Translations under genes and position numbers: made by a program
Notes under the pieces: generated by a model
What the model was told of the DNA's origin: nothing
The model's database searches: none
What the model saw: the letters and a program-made list of their open reading frames with translations, nothing else
In this document: positions 12,201 through 27,200 of the stretch, one piece after another
How the letters are laid out: each line of letters starts with the position of its first letter
How positions within the stretch are numbered: the first letter of the stretch is position 1
DNA from: Arctopsyche grandis
Taxonomy: Eukaryota; Arthropoda; Insecta; Trichoptera; Hydropsychidae
Assembly (NCBI RefSeq): GCF_051622035.1
Contig: NC_135360.1
Coordinates: forward strand, 6,510,001-6,574,000
Length of the DNA: 64,000 nucleotides
Direction of reading: 5' to 3'

Positions 12201-15200
12201 GATTTTCGTTCAGTTGCTAAGGTCGACGAATATACGACATAATATATAAACGATTAGACATGGTCTATTTATTGAACCATTTTCACTTGGGCGACGCCGG
12301 GTATATGGTCCTGTATTCAGTAATGTCTGAGCTTAAAATGAGATATATGATTTTACCCTGGACAAACGTATACACGTAACAAAACATTGCTAACTAATTT
12401 TGGGTAGATTTGCTCGCTACTAAAGCCAAACAATTGACGACTAAATATAAACAGTTATTGAATAATAAAGTGACCGTTATTTGTTTTAATATATTTACAT
12501 CCCTTTCAAGATCATTTTTTATAACGGATCCATTGATATACATATAAGACGTTGTGCTTATAAAGAGAAACGATAAATAAAACACATTTTCAGTTTTATA
12601 TTCACACTAATAATAACCTAATGAAATATCATCGCATGGGTTATGCCTATTAAATTATGCAATAAAAAAAAAATAATAATAAGTCGAAATCGAAATCGGA
12701 TAATATGAAAAAATAAATGGTTCAAAACCTCGCTGAACAAAATAAACGTTACGTATTTTTTTTATATCGCGTGAAGTAAGCAATTTCGATAAATATTGAC
12801 GCAAAGAAGGCATACTTCCGAAATTCAATTAAATGGATAAAAAGGTTTAGGAGTTATGTATGTTTAATTTACCCCATGTGGACGACAAAAATAGCATGTA
12901 TTTGTACTGTACTGGGAGTACTGCAGCCCCGTAGCCCATATGGACGAGCCACCACTGGTCACAACTCGTTGGTACATTATATTATGTGTTATTTAGCACG
13001 CTTTTCCCGGTGTAGGCAATAAGTAGCCTAATGAAGAGTGTCGCGCGTCAAGGACCGAGAAGTATCCTGGGTTCGACACCCGCGATTTCTATTTCATTTT
13101 ATTTTTTAAATATCGTTAAATCATATTTAATTGTTTAATATGAAAACAAAAAAAATGGTTCAAAGCCTCGCTAAATAAAATTATTATTACGCATTTTTTA
13201 CATGGCGTGAAGTAAGCAATTTCGAGTAATATTAACAAAAAAAAAGCCTAAATGAAGAATCAACGTTAGCATAGTGGTTGAGACTCGTTGAATTCAGATA
13301 TACCTATAAGAGGATATTTGTAGTTTCGCGGGTTCGACACTACGGAAAGGCCTCGACGAATGAATTTATACAAAGTTTAGGCTTTTTATCGATTTATTAT
13401 GTTCGGCTAGCATTAGGACACACACACACACAGAATAGCGTCTTTATTATATATAATAATTAGTAATTTCACCCAGCTTCGCTCAGTATAATTTATAATT
13501 TAAACGGATTAAACATGGCTAATCAAATAAAAAAGTAAACATTCATTTGTTTTTTTTTTATCAACCCTTTGCCCGCGGCAATAAATAAAGCTAACAAGCC
13601 CTGTACGCGGCACCTTTTTCGCGAATTTGGCAATCGAGTTTTCGACCTTAAATACAGATTTTAATATTTACTCAAGTAACCAGATATGTTAATTAACACA
13701 TAAAGTATTATTTTAAACAATAAAATACATAATATATCTCGTAGTTTTGGATTAATTGTCAAATAATCATTCTTCATAATTGTATGAAGACGTGACGTCA
13801 CATAAACCAGGTTTCAGGTTCCACAAAAAACTAATTTTTCACTGGTATACATATATATTCATTTTAAGCGAATTGAATAGATGGCATTCAACTCAGTAAT
13901 ATATTCAATCAATTTTGAACCTTAAAACAGTTGAAATAGGCACATATAAGCCTCAAAATCCCGTGCAAAGATCAGAAATTCTATGGAAGACAGCCGCGCT
14001 ACAGACTTGTCGCCCAAAGCTTCAATAGAAGATGGCCGCGGCCAAACGGTTAAATGCATGGATTTGAATCGAAAAAAATGAATATTTAACGACAGCCAAT
14101 CGGAAACGAATTTGACGACAGCCAATCAGAAACACACAACGAACGGTCACTGTTTTATATACAAGTAAATAGAAATTCTACCTAGAGCCATGGCATTGCT
14201 CGCCACCGCATCCATGGCTTGTATTTTAGCTGTGGCTGCAGCTGCAGCGACGGCAGCCGCTGTCGGCATCATCGAGTTCGTCGAAGGGCCCATCAGCGCA
14301 TTCGGTGGTGTTATAGCTCGACCCACCCTAATAAAGTTAACAGAAATATTATTATTAACATGATATTATCATACCCATTTAAACAATTTCAGCAGTATAT
14401 GCAAGACAATACCTGAGATATTGACCGCCAAGGTCGAAGAGATTCATGGATGCGATTGCTTCAACGGCAGACTGGAGAGTTTCGTACTCGATGAAGCCGT
14501 AACCTTTGTGTTTGTGGGCCGAAGCGCCGTAAGCTAGTTTGCAATACGTGATGGGACCGAACGCTTCGAAAACGCTAAAAATCAAACAACGAGATCAATA
14601 CATTGAATTCAAACACACACACTAGCTGGTTAAAGCTGTCGGAATGTTCAGATCTTATCAGCTAAAACGTCATAGTCGGACAGAGAGCGGAGAACTGCCC
14701 GTTGAAAGGCGTCTCGACGCAGTCGACTTCAACTCCCATCAATTAAGTCATCATCATACTTTCGGAATACAACGAAAATTCTTTAACTGACATATTTTTT
14801 TATAAACATACATAGTATAATCCGTTTTTTTCTATCAAAAGTTATGACACAAAATTGTGCATATTTTACTAAATAGCAAAATTCCCATTTCATTTAAAAA
14901 AATCTTTAAATATTGTAATTAACTCCAGGAATAGTTAATGCAGGTTAATAGATTTTTGTTGTATGCTGACAATATACGCATATTGTGCTTAAATAACAAT
15001 ACTATACTATGATATTTCATTTGAACCTTTTAATATCTTCTTCAGTTAGATCTGCGTGTATACTAGCTATGTAAATTCTATTGTAACTCTTTGCTTCTTC
15101 TTGTATTTCGTCAATTACGGCTTGCGCTTGGGGCATATTTGATGGTCTTCCGACGACTTTGATATTCCTGGAATAAACAAAAACAAACGATTCGCATTAT

Positions 15201-18200
15201 TCCATGTGTAAAGTCAGCTCAATGGTCTTTGGAAACCTAAAAAACTAAACTAATATAAAATAATTCCTTAATAAAATTTGTAGCTAATCCAAACAAACCC
15301 TAGATAGCTACCGCCGAGGATTTCGAGTTTTGTAAAGGAGAGTTTAGACTCTCTAATATATCTTGCAACAATAAACAAAATAAGTCTATTAATGAATGTA
15401 TTTTTCCAAAACTAGTTACATCTTCTTCATTGCTGTTAAAATGTAATGCTCACAATCTAAATGCCAAGCCACAATCTAAAATACTCAGAAGTTAGGGATT
15501 TCCATCGAGAAATTCTGCTATGGTTATAAATTCAGAAATTCCAGTGTAAATCAGTCTTTATAAACATTGACCCGGATTACACGACCCATGTTCAATGCAT
15601 TTTTTTTTCAATCCTACCTGGAAAAGCTTAGCGGGTAGTATTCTTGTTTATTATTTACATACTCAAAATACAAAGGTTATCGGCGTATTTCAGGCTCATG
15701 GACTTGTTGGCAAAACGCCGATCGGCATTGGTCAGCATTCAAAGGGTTAATAGTAGTCTGTCTAATTGCCTACTGCAATATATTGTACAAAATCTTCTTC
15801 ATACATTCCTAATTAAAACTAGAGCAAACCTTACATTTGATATATATATATTTTTAAACCATTTTAGTAGACAAAATTATAGTATATAAATATATTTACC
15901 GTCCACCAATCATAACACCGTTCATTTGCTCTAAGCTTAACTGAGCAGCCTCTGGAATCTCATACTCGACAAACGCGAATCCTTTGTGCTTCTGCGTGAC
16001 GGGATCCCACGACATGTTGATGGATTTGATGGGACCGAACGGCAAGAATGACTGCCGAATTGTATCCTCTTTCAATTCGAACGATATGCTTCCGACGTAG
16101 ACCCTGAAAACAATTTGCATTCGTTAGTCATTTGAAATGGGACACGTTCAGTTTCTTCATCGTTGTGTTGGGTACCTGCACATGAGTGCGAGAGCTTGCT
16201 GTCTTTGCACTTGCGTGCGTTGACTGGCCATCTGTTGTTGCTGATGCGCCAGGGTTTGCTTCATCAGCACCATTTTGATGCTCTGTTCCATGGCATACTT
16301 CTTCGCGCGTGCCACGCAGTCGGCCTGCTCCGATGTGAGACGTGGAAGGGAGCCACCCAATATGGCCGGCAAGGTCGGATTCTTCGCACCCGGACCTGAA
16401 GATTACAAATTAAAAAGGCGTGATGTATGAAATGATAAATACCAAAACACTGTGAAGAAAATACGCTTTCACTGTTGGTAAAAAACTGAGTTAAACAAAA
16501 TTAAGCAAAATTGAGTTATTTAAAAAAATATCCTCTTAACTATTCAACGTATTATATCGATGGCTAGGTGCAAAGATATTGTATGTCCATTTTTGAATTT
16601 GTATCGAATTTTAAGTTTGTAGATGTTGGAATAATTCAGGTTTTTACTTTTAACCCTTTGAATGCTGACCAACGCCGATCGGCATTTTGCCAACAAGTTC
16701 ATAGGCCTGGAAAATGCCGGTAGGCGTTGTATTTTGAGCATGTACAAAGTAAACAAGAATATTACCCGTTAAACCTTTACAGGTAGCATTGAAAAAAAAA
16801 GCATCGAACATGGGTCGTGTAATCTATGTCATTCATTTGTCAATGTTTATAAAGACTAATTACGCCGGAATTTATGAATTTAAAACCATTGCAGAATTTC
16901 CCGATGGAAATCCCTAACTGCTGAGTATAGGAATGTATGAAGAAGATTTTATGGATTATTTTTGTACAATATATTGCAGTAGGCAATTAGACATACTACT
17001 ATTAACCCTTTGAAGGCTGACCAATGCCAATCGGCGTTTTGCCAACAAGTCCATTAGCCTGAAATACGCCGATAACCGTTGTATTTTGAGTATGTAAATA
17101 ATAAACAAGAATACTACCCGCTAAGCTTTTCCAGGTAGGATTGAAAAAAAAATGCATTGAACATGGGTCGTGTAATCCGGGTCAATGTTTATAAAGACTG
17201 ATTACACTGGAATTTCTGAATTTATAACCATAGCAGAATTTTTCGATGGAAATCCCTAGCTGTTGAGTATTATAGATTGTGGCTTGGCATTTAGATTGTG
17301 AGCATTACATTTTAACAACAATGAAGAAGATGGAACTAGTTTTGGAAAAATACATCTATTAATAGACTTCTTTTGCTTATTTTAAAATGGTTGCAAAATA
17401 TAATAGAGAGTATAAACACACATTTACAAAAGTCGAAATCGTCGGTGGTAGTTATCTAGTGTTTGTTTGGATTAGCTACAATTTTTATTCCTGCTTTCTA
17501 TTGGATTTCAAAATAATTCTAGTTGGAAATGTTGGCGAAATTTTCAGCGTGGCGGGCTTTCAACAGAAAATACGGCAGCACTCAAAGGGTTAAGGTAATT
17601 TATGTGGTATACATAAATTACCTTGAAAGGAAAAATCTGAACTATTCCAGCTTCTACAAACCTAAAATTCGATACAAATTCAAAAATGGACATACAATAT
17701 CTGTCCACCAAGTCATCGTTAAACTAAAATCAGATTCAAAATCAAGTGCATAATTACACAAAGCTAATTAATCCTTAAGTGTATGTGAATGTAATGTGTA
17801 AAACAACGTCACAGCACACTTACAACACTCGGTATATTATGTATATGCAATCAGCTGAAAAGTTGAGCTCGGTTCTATCGTACGTTTTCCAAACTGACAA
17901 TCAATGTTGAGAAGTAATCTTAAGATTTCAATACGTACCTGTATAAACATCGCCGACCTGCTGAAGATCATATATTGGCGTCGAAATGAAAGGTGTTTCC
18001 TGATCACCTGCACCTACAACAACCATAATACATGTTACCATAATGTTTTCAATTGAACAAAAGTAGTTTTAAAAAAACCAACTATCTAACAACCTGAATA
18101 TTTCAGACAAACTTTGACTATGTTATAACCTGTCGAGACTATATAAAACAAAATCGTAAACTAACTGTATGACACAAAACCTCTAAGCGGGCAAAGAACG

Positions 18201-21200
18201 CGAAGACAAAAATTTATCCCAACACTGAGACATTACAGTTTCATTTAATCATTTATCGTACACACAAACCTTTCGTGTCATATTAAACAAATTATCATAT
18301 TCTCAGTATCGGGTGATAATATCCAGTGTTTATTATTTGTAAATCTAGAATGAAAACCCAAATTATTAAAAAAAAAAAAAAAACAAAACTATCATTACAT
18401 CGCACAAATTAAATCCAAGTAAAAATAATATGGAGTGTGATATAAAAAAAAATTATTAAATTAATAAATAAATAGTCAAAGTCAATCCATCCCAAAGTTG
18501 CATTCATTATAAATGTGGCATGTACTAAAATGTGACTTTTTTTGTACATTTTTGTTATCCCTGGTGAGCGGCGCAGGCGGACAGTGTGATCGAGGGGAGC
18601 GGACGCCCACCTTCAGCCGTCCTACCAACACAAGAGCAAAACAAAAAAGACCTAATCAATAATAAAATACATCATAAGTTGCAACTGGTCACAATAGGAC
18701 CATTTCGTAAGATATTACATTTCGAAAATTAATATTTCAAATAATCCCTCCCAAAAAATAAAACAAAAGAAATGTATGAAGAAAAAAAACAAAAAAACAT
18801 CACGTGCATTTCATTCAAATGACTACACATTAATTGCTCAATGCTTCTCTTATACAAGATATATATGTACACAATAAATAAAATTTAAAAATATCACTAC
18901 ACGATCAAGTCTGATCGTTGCTAGTGAAAGTGTCCATATTTTATTTCGATCGAATTAATTTCATTAGGCCGATTTTTTTTTTGTTAGAATCAAAATCAGT
19001 ATGATTTACAAAATGGCGTCCCTATCAGAGAAATGTTATAATAATAGAAGCGCCCTTTGGAATACATGTCTCGTTTCATTAGTAAGCAATAAACAATATT
19101 GTACGCGTATGCGCATGCTAACTGTCGCCAAGACGCTTTCATGAAAACTTTCATATACGACGTTAATTGAATAATATGTTACTTAAATGATCAATTTACT
19201 TATAAAAATGTATCCCATGTTGTTAAGCGCCACCAAAAGAAATGTTTTTACATTTATTTAAAAATAATTTTTACATTTCTCTGGTGCCACCCCTGAAATT
19301 TTATGTAGAATGCGGGCGATCGCCATGACACTTTTAAAAACTGTCACAATACGATGTTAATTGAATAATATGTTACTTGAATGAACAATTTACTTTGCAC
19401 TTGCCCGTTGCCCTTGCCCAGAGAAGTTTTTATCGGACATACGTCGACCACCAAGCATCAAATGACGGGCTGAAAACCAGACTGGTACAAGTGACATTTT
19501 TAAAAAAGGCTGGTTTAAGTGCTAAAATAATAGCATATATAAAATGCTATTATTTTAACACTTAAACCAGCCTTTTTTAAAAATGTCACTTGTACCAGTC
19601 TGGTTTTCAGCCCGTCAAATACGACTGATGCTAACATTATTTAGGATTGTCTGCGGACAATCATCACTTGACAACAACATAACGCCTAAAGACACTTCTA
19701 TTATTATAAAATTTTCTGGTCCCTATACAGAAAAATGTTATTATAATAGAAGTGGCTTTAGGCGTCATATTGTTGTCAAGTGAGGAATGTCCACGGACCT
19801 TTTCAAATAATTTCAGCGTCAGTCGTGTTTGATGTTTGGTGCTCGACGTATGTCCAATAAAAAATTCTCTATTTGTTTATATTACTCGCAAGACGGGCAA
19901 GTGCATCGTTAAAAATTGCACAATGCATTCAAAAACACACAATAAACAACACGGGATACATTTTTTTTTATAAGTAAATTGATCATTCAAGTAACATATT
20001 ATTCAATTAACATCGTAGTGTGACAGTTTTTAAAAGTGTCATGGCGATCGCCCGGATTCTACATAAAATTTCAGGGGTGGCACCAGAGAAATGTAAAAAC
20101 ATTTCTTTTGGTGACGCCGAATACTCAATTATATTAATGACCAATTATTCAAGTTAAATTAAATATAAACATCGTTCATTTTATATTACACATATTTTTG
20201 TTGAAACTATACATACATTACACGTTAATTTAAGAGTTCCCAAGGACAGACAAATACAAAAAAAGTGGATAAAAATAATCCGCCAATTGAGAAAAGAAAC
20301 GGATTGGCTACTAACGCCCAACACCACCATATACTCAAATTTTAAATAAATCTATATCAATGTGTATGTGATGACCCTGATTCTATTCTGTGCGTTGTAG
20401 CGAATATATGCGTAGTTATGAGACGGAACGCTTATTATTTTGACACAGGTAATTAATTGGTAAAGGCACTTCTATTATGACAACATTTCTCTATCCCTAT
20501 ACGTTTCACACATGAATCGAGGCAAACTGAATATATTGAAAAAGTTTCAGAAAATGAAAGCATTTAAATAACTGAATAACAATTTTCTTGAGACATTTGG
20601 CTTTTTATAATCGATATCTGGCATTTTAAGTAATCGGCTACTTGTGGCATTTCAAATAGCTATAGCAATATGAGTACCTACATATACACGGCCAGAAAAT
20701 ACATAAAAAAAACTAGATTTTGTGCTTCCGTTATCAGTTTATATTGCAGTTAATTAAACATTCTATTAACACTTTGCTAGCGGGTCACGAGAATTCGCGT
20801 GTTTACATGGTCTATGTTTAACCCTTTGCCCGCGGCACCAATTTCGCGAATTTGGCAATCGAGTTTTCGACTTTAAATACAGATTTTAATATTTACTCAA
20901 GTAACCAGATATGGTAATTAACACATAAAGTATTATTTCAAACAATAAAATACATAATATATCTCGTAGTTTTGGCTTATTGTCAAATAATCATTCTTCA
21001 TACAATTGAGACGTATCGTCGCCATTGTTCACAACAGACGTGACGTCACATAAACGAGGTTTCCGTATGGTTCCACAAAAAACTAATTTTGACTGGTATA
21101 TATTCATTTTAAGCAAATTGAATAGACGGCATTCAACTCTCAGTAATATATTCAACCAATTTTGAACCTTAAAACAGTTGAAATAGGCGCATATAAGGCT

Positions 21201-24200
21201 CAAAATCCTGTGCAAAGTTCAGAAATTCTATGGAAAACAGCCGCGCTACAGACTTGTCGCCCAAAGCTTCCATAGAAGACGGCCGCGGGCAAACGGTTAA
21301 ACTGCGGGTCCCGAGAAGACTTGTGTTCTTAAAATATTTTAAACAACGACATCTCTGTAACTGAATATATGTATATATAAATGATAAAATAGGAATCTGT
21401 TCTATATATTTCTTCTCGTAGAACCATTTAAACTCTTAAAATGTTCAATATACATATGTCACACCCGTTTATTTCAATCTTTTCCGTGTTTCTTCCCATT
21501 TCACCCCAAAATGAAATCTACATATAGTTTTTCGTAAGACCTCCACCTTTTCAGTACTTTTGGTTGCTTTCGTGATTTTCAATTTTAATTAATCCTTTAC
21601 GATTTTTAGCGAGTATTAAAAATAGGTTACACGACAATTGGTGCAAGTCCAAAAGGTTCAACGACAAAATGTACCCGAAAATTAGTGCACTGACAAAATG
21701 TACCCGCGACAAAATGTTCACGCGAAAAAATGTCCACGGAAATAATGTTCAAGCGACAGAATGTTCAAAAATCCTAAATTTTTAAAGTTAATTATAAATT
21801 ATTATTATTTTTCAATTTAAATAAGTAAATATTGGATACGGTTGAGAACCCCTAACATTTAAACTAATTCAATGACATCTTAAAATGATATTCAATGAGA
21901 CACAATGACATTCGCTTAAAATGTAATTGTTCAATTTAAATAAGAATATGTTGGTGCGGTTGAGAACACCTGTAATTTATTACTAATTTAATAACATCCG
22001 CGATCTATACTATAAAAAAGTACCATATACATCGATAAATATAATACAATAAAAAGTTACTTTTTCCATTAAAATAGGAAAATTTAGGATTTTTGAACAT
22101 TATGTCGCTTGAACATTATTTCTGTGGACATTTTGTCGCGTGAACATTTTGTCGCGGGTACATTTTGTTGCGTGAACATTTTGTCGCGGGTGCATTTTGT
22201 CAGTGCACTAATTTTCGGGTACATTTTGTCGTTGAACTCTTTGGACTTGCACCAATTGTCGCGTCCCCTTAAAAATAATCTGCCTATCAGGAGGCCGCGC
22301 GATCTACCCGCATGCAAAGCGTTAACATACTGCAATTTGAACTTTTTAAGTAGACATTATCGATTAAGTTTAAGCGCTTCTCGCTTGGTATTTAATATAC
22401 TAGATAAATTTTCATAATATTTAAATGTGCACAGAAATTCTAATTGTAAAGCCCGTAAAATTGGGTAACATTATGGTCAGCAAAAACACATAAAAAAAAA
22501 ACTGCCCCTTCTTATAGGATACATTGACGTAGTAATACGTTAATAAAGACGTTAAGCCACCATCGTATGTTTAAGATTATGAATTATCTTTGGTATAAAT
22601 TGTATACTGAATTAAAAATCGTCCGAGGCAGTAAACTAAACTAAAATCTAGAACCGAGCCAAACGTTTGCACGGAACATTTCAAACTTAACACGTCACGT
22701 CAGTCGTCTTGAGCGTCCGCAAAAGGAAAATAAAACGGTTCAACTTAAAAAATAACTTAAGAATACGTCGGATTTCCCTGAAACATAAGAAAATAAAAGT
22801 GATGCGACACGGCGGCCGCGTCGTCAACCTGAAACATAAAGCAGAAACAGTCGCGACAAAAGACAATAATATCTGAAAAGTGAGAAAAAGCTCCGCAACG
22901 ACGACGGTGACGACAGTAGTCGGAACGTGTCGGCTCGTAGACGACAGCCGCGAAAACCACACACACACACACCCCGGCCATGAAGAAATCACACACAAAG
23001 ACTTATATGTGACTGAAAGCATTAAATAATAAAAAAATTACATTTGTCGAGACCCAAAAATACATACAATAATACTACACAATCTAAAACTTACCATTGT
23101 TACGTACGTACAAAGGTCATCTCTTCAATTAAGTACCATTTAAATATAAACTGATCCTTGTTAATAGAATGATAATATATATATCAACCTATTGAACACA
23201 ATCAAAGCATTTTTTGAGTCAGTAAACGTGGTCATCACTGACAAGTTAGACTAGTGCTACTCAAACTTTTTCAGTTGGCGGACCAGCGTCATATTTTTAA
23301 ATAAAAAATTTATATATGAATGAGTGAAAATTTGCTCATATAACAAATAATAATAATATTAAATATAAGAAGTAAAATTTATTTTATTGAATTATTTTAT
23401 TATTTTATTTTATTCAAAGAAGTACAATATCTATAAATCATATATGTACTAAGACAAAGATTAAAAATGAAAATGAAAAAAAAAAACTAATGAGACATGA
23501 GCTTGTTTGTTATTAGATAAATACGAGTAAATACTAGTACGAGCTTTTAGCTCGCAATTTTACCGATTTAAAATTCAGCACACTTCCAATTAACCCTTTT
23601 AAACGAAAACAAAAAATATTGTGGCCAGAACGATATCCCAATAAACATGTTTCAATAGAAAATATTGAATATAAAATAGTATTAATAGTGGAAAAAAATC
23701 CCAAGTGAAAATACGTACTTTTGACTTTTGATTTAAACTGGACTAAAATATTGGCAAATTGGTCAAATATTGTTTCCATTTATCCAGGGAACAAATGCAC
23801 CAGCCGAAGGATTTTTTAATTTGATGAACAATATATAGTCCAGTGATAAAACGAAATTTGATTTTGATAGTCGAAATATGATTTTTTTAAGTGGAATTTT
23901 ATTTAATTCTCATATAAAGACAATTTAATATATTATCCCTATTAATTCAATTCAGATTCGTGTAAATAGGAGTAAATACTAGTATGAGCTTTTTTAAAAT
24001 TTAGCACACTTCCAAATAACCCTTTTCAACAAAAACAAAAAATAGTGTGGCCAGAACATTATCCCAATAAACATGTTTCAATAGAAAATACGTACTTTTG
24101 ACTTTTGATTTGAACTGGACGACTACTTAGAGAGATTTGAAAGCTGAAAAGTACTACAAATAAAAGATAAAATACCCGACTATAGAATCCAATATTCATT

Positions 24201-27200
24201 TTGAACAGGAAATTGACAGATTTTGAGACATCAACCGAACAACACCAAGATATAGAAAAATCGCGCGATTTAAAAAACACATATCTCCGAATCTCGAGCC
24301 AATCAACATTTTTCATTACCAGATTCGTGTTCAGTGGGCATAGATCTATAAGAAAAGTCATATTTTGTCTCTGAACCAAAAAAAAAGTCGTCATTTGTCG
24401 AACAGTATAGTCGTTTATAATCCGCGCCTATATCTTGGCATAGTATCCCGAATAATCTCGAGTTTGTAGGGCTTGTCTTTATATCATTTATTATATATAA
24501 TGGATGAGATGATGCAACGTTATCATAAGATTATATTTTAATTTTTTATTTACTTCTTTGTGCACGGACCGGCTACCGCCGGTACACGTACCAGTACTGG
24601 ACTGCGGACCATAGTTTGAGTAGCACTGGGTTAGACCATCTTTCCAACAGGTTGCATTCCGAAGCGTCAACGTACATATATTGTTAATGTACATATGTAA
24701 ACGATTCTTACTTCAAAATGACCTTTGTACTAAAATATATCTTCAATATTTCACGTATGTAATGTACATATACTCACATCATCGTACGACTTTATATAAT
24801 ACAAAAGGTTTAACCGAAAAGGGTCGAAATATATATATCGTTCGAATAGATTAAAAAATCAATTAAATTTTGTGAAATATATCATACGATTAATATATAT
24901 ATATATAATAATAGCATGCATTTTCGAGAGCGCGTTCGGTTTAACGGCGTTTTAATTGTTTGTTCGTTTTTATTTATTGTTTTGGCATTGTTGAAGAGGA
25001 CGCAGCCGCGGTCTTCGTACGCGTGCACAGCCACATCAGATCACAGCCGCTGGAACATCTCAAGCAGACCACAAAATCCTATATTAATAATGAGATGTAA
25101 CAAATGCAATTTTATAACCTACATAGTAGTGATCGAAAACATCGACACTGATATAAACCAGTATTAATTTTATCATCATTTTTTTTCTTTTGCTTAACAA
25201 TTCATTATTACCCTGAAACGTTTCGTACAATACATGAAGTTTTAACTTGATTACACATAATTGGGTTTAATTTATTAATGTAAGAAATTAAAAAATGCTC
25301 AAATTGTAAATATTTACCGAATGTGCGCTTATTATTAAATAAGTAATTACATACTAGGTGAAATATATAACGGCAAAGACAAACACTTGCCTTCGACCAC
25401 TGATGGAACAACTGCTTTCGACGTCGACGGTATCTCCAATGGACAGTTTTGCGTGACCATTGTGTCGTCTTCCATCTGCAAGTAGAAAAATAAAATCAAT
25501 ATACATACATGTAGGGTTGGGATTGAACGAGTTGCTGATGTAAAGGGTATGGCTGAGAAAGATTGTTATGGGGATGATGACTGAGGGGGTGAAAGGGGCA
25601 GAGATGTAAGCAACAGTAGCAGTTAGACTAGAACTCCTAGCGGTCGGCCGTCAAGCCACCGCCTGTATCGTTATAATAAGACTACGGATACAGACCTTGC
25701 TTTTTCCAGGAATCGGGGCGGTTTAGCTCTGTTTACAAAGCTAGAGTGCAAAAAAAAAAGTTCGGCGAATCTTTAGCAAAGCATTTACAACAATTGAACA
25801 ATGGACGGCACGCTGTGGGTCCGGTGTCTAGTTATAATAAACAAGATGACTGAAAAACGGGTCTACCTCACGGGACCAAAAGTGAAAAGCCCGAAAACGC
25901 AAAGATCGAAAAATCAAAAAAAAAGGTTGCATGGTAAACGGTACTATATATATATATATTTGGGGGACCGAAAAGTAATCAAAAAAATATTCCCAAATTC
26001 CCTATCTGCAATTTTCCTGTGACAAAGATGATCCTGAACTATATAGACCATGGACAGCCAATCTTCAACGATAATTCCTCGGTGGTTTCACGAGGATCTG
26101 ATTCCACCATTGACGTCGGGATATCATCATCTAATTTTTGAGCTCTTCTTTTCGTCCAATCTCCTTGATGTCCCTATTCCTATTTTTAAATTGTTTATAC
26201 CATTGATGACACTTTTTATTATTTTATTAAGAGGGCTGGACAGCAGCGCCTTGTCCATACAAACGTACTATACTTCTCCCTTCCTCAATTATGGCACTAG
26301 AGAAATTATTTATTTAATATGCTATGGATATCCACCATTGGGGTGCATCTATCGTTTTATTTTTTTGATTAATTATCTTTTATATGAGCTAGGAGCCGCC
26401 AAACATCTATAAAATCGCCTCTTTTTTACACCCACGAAACGAGTCCAGCGTGCTTATTTAACGGTCGATTTTTAAAAAAATACGCCGATAGATACACAGA
26501 AAGTATCTTTCTCATACCGATGATGAAATTTTTTTAAAAATTGGTCCAGTTTTGGAGGAGAAAATAGTAGAATACGAAACCTCGATTTTGTCAATTTAAA
26601 ATACGTTTTATCTGGTCGAAGCGCATCTGTCGCATTCACTCAATATATATATATATATATTGATATATATTGTCGCATTCACTCAATATATACATACACT
26701 CAATATATATATCGAAGAAAGGAACGGTAACAAAATTAAGGTTTCAGGTGTACAGCCCTCTTAAGTATTGTTGATTGTTTTCACTGCTTCGTTTGCTTTC
26801 ATTACTTGGTCTAACATAAACAGCATAAAATGACGCAAGTGCCCTTCCTCTATTATTGGTCTCAACATCCTTCCTCAGGTGGAAATTCTTCTTTTTTAAC
26901 AAAAACAATAAATTTACAACAATAACTTCAACATAATAACAAAACTTAAGTGTCTACTGGACCGTATCTCAACACAAACTGACTGCGAAAGAGCTCGTTG
27001 AAAAATTTTGATTACTTTTCGGTCCCCCTAATATAATATATATATGAGTGACATGCGGTGAAATTATCTCTCTTTTTGTCATACAGCCTTGTTTAATGTG
27101 CGCGCGCAGAATACGGTAGGAAAAGCCTATTCCTCTTGTTCCTGTTGTATCCTGCTCGCGCAAATTAAGTGAGGATGTACGACGGGGGAGAGAGATTTTT

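Larger units (their letters stand above)
16545..17727. repeat. Outer inverted arms enclosing nested family C MITEs
   Basis: Bases 16545-16650 are the reverse complement of about 17620-17727 (shared motif attgtatgtccatttttgaa). Two family C MITEs lie between the arms, so this is a nested element within a puf60 intron. Confidence 0.7.

Noticed and set aside
11866-12242. Plus-strand and other-frame ORFs over the puf60 repeat exon
   Set aside because: Shadows of the GC-rich LPGVA coding repeat; the real exon is in the minus frame with correct splice sites.
13265-13350. Possible tRNA gene
   Set aside because: A- and B-box-like motifs but no complete acceptor stem or anticodon arm, and repeated flanks indicate a SINE.
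22687-23022. 111-codon minus-strand ORF in the GC-rich interval
   Set aside because: No recognisable domain or supported splice link to puf60; kept only as a composition anomaly.
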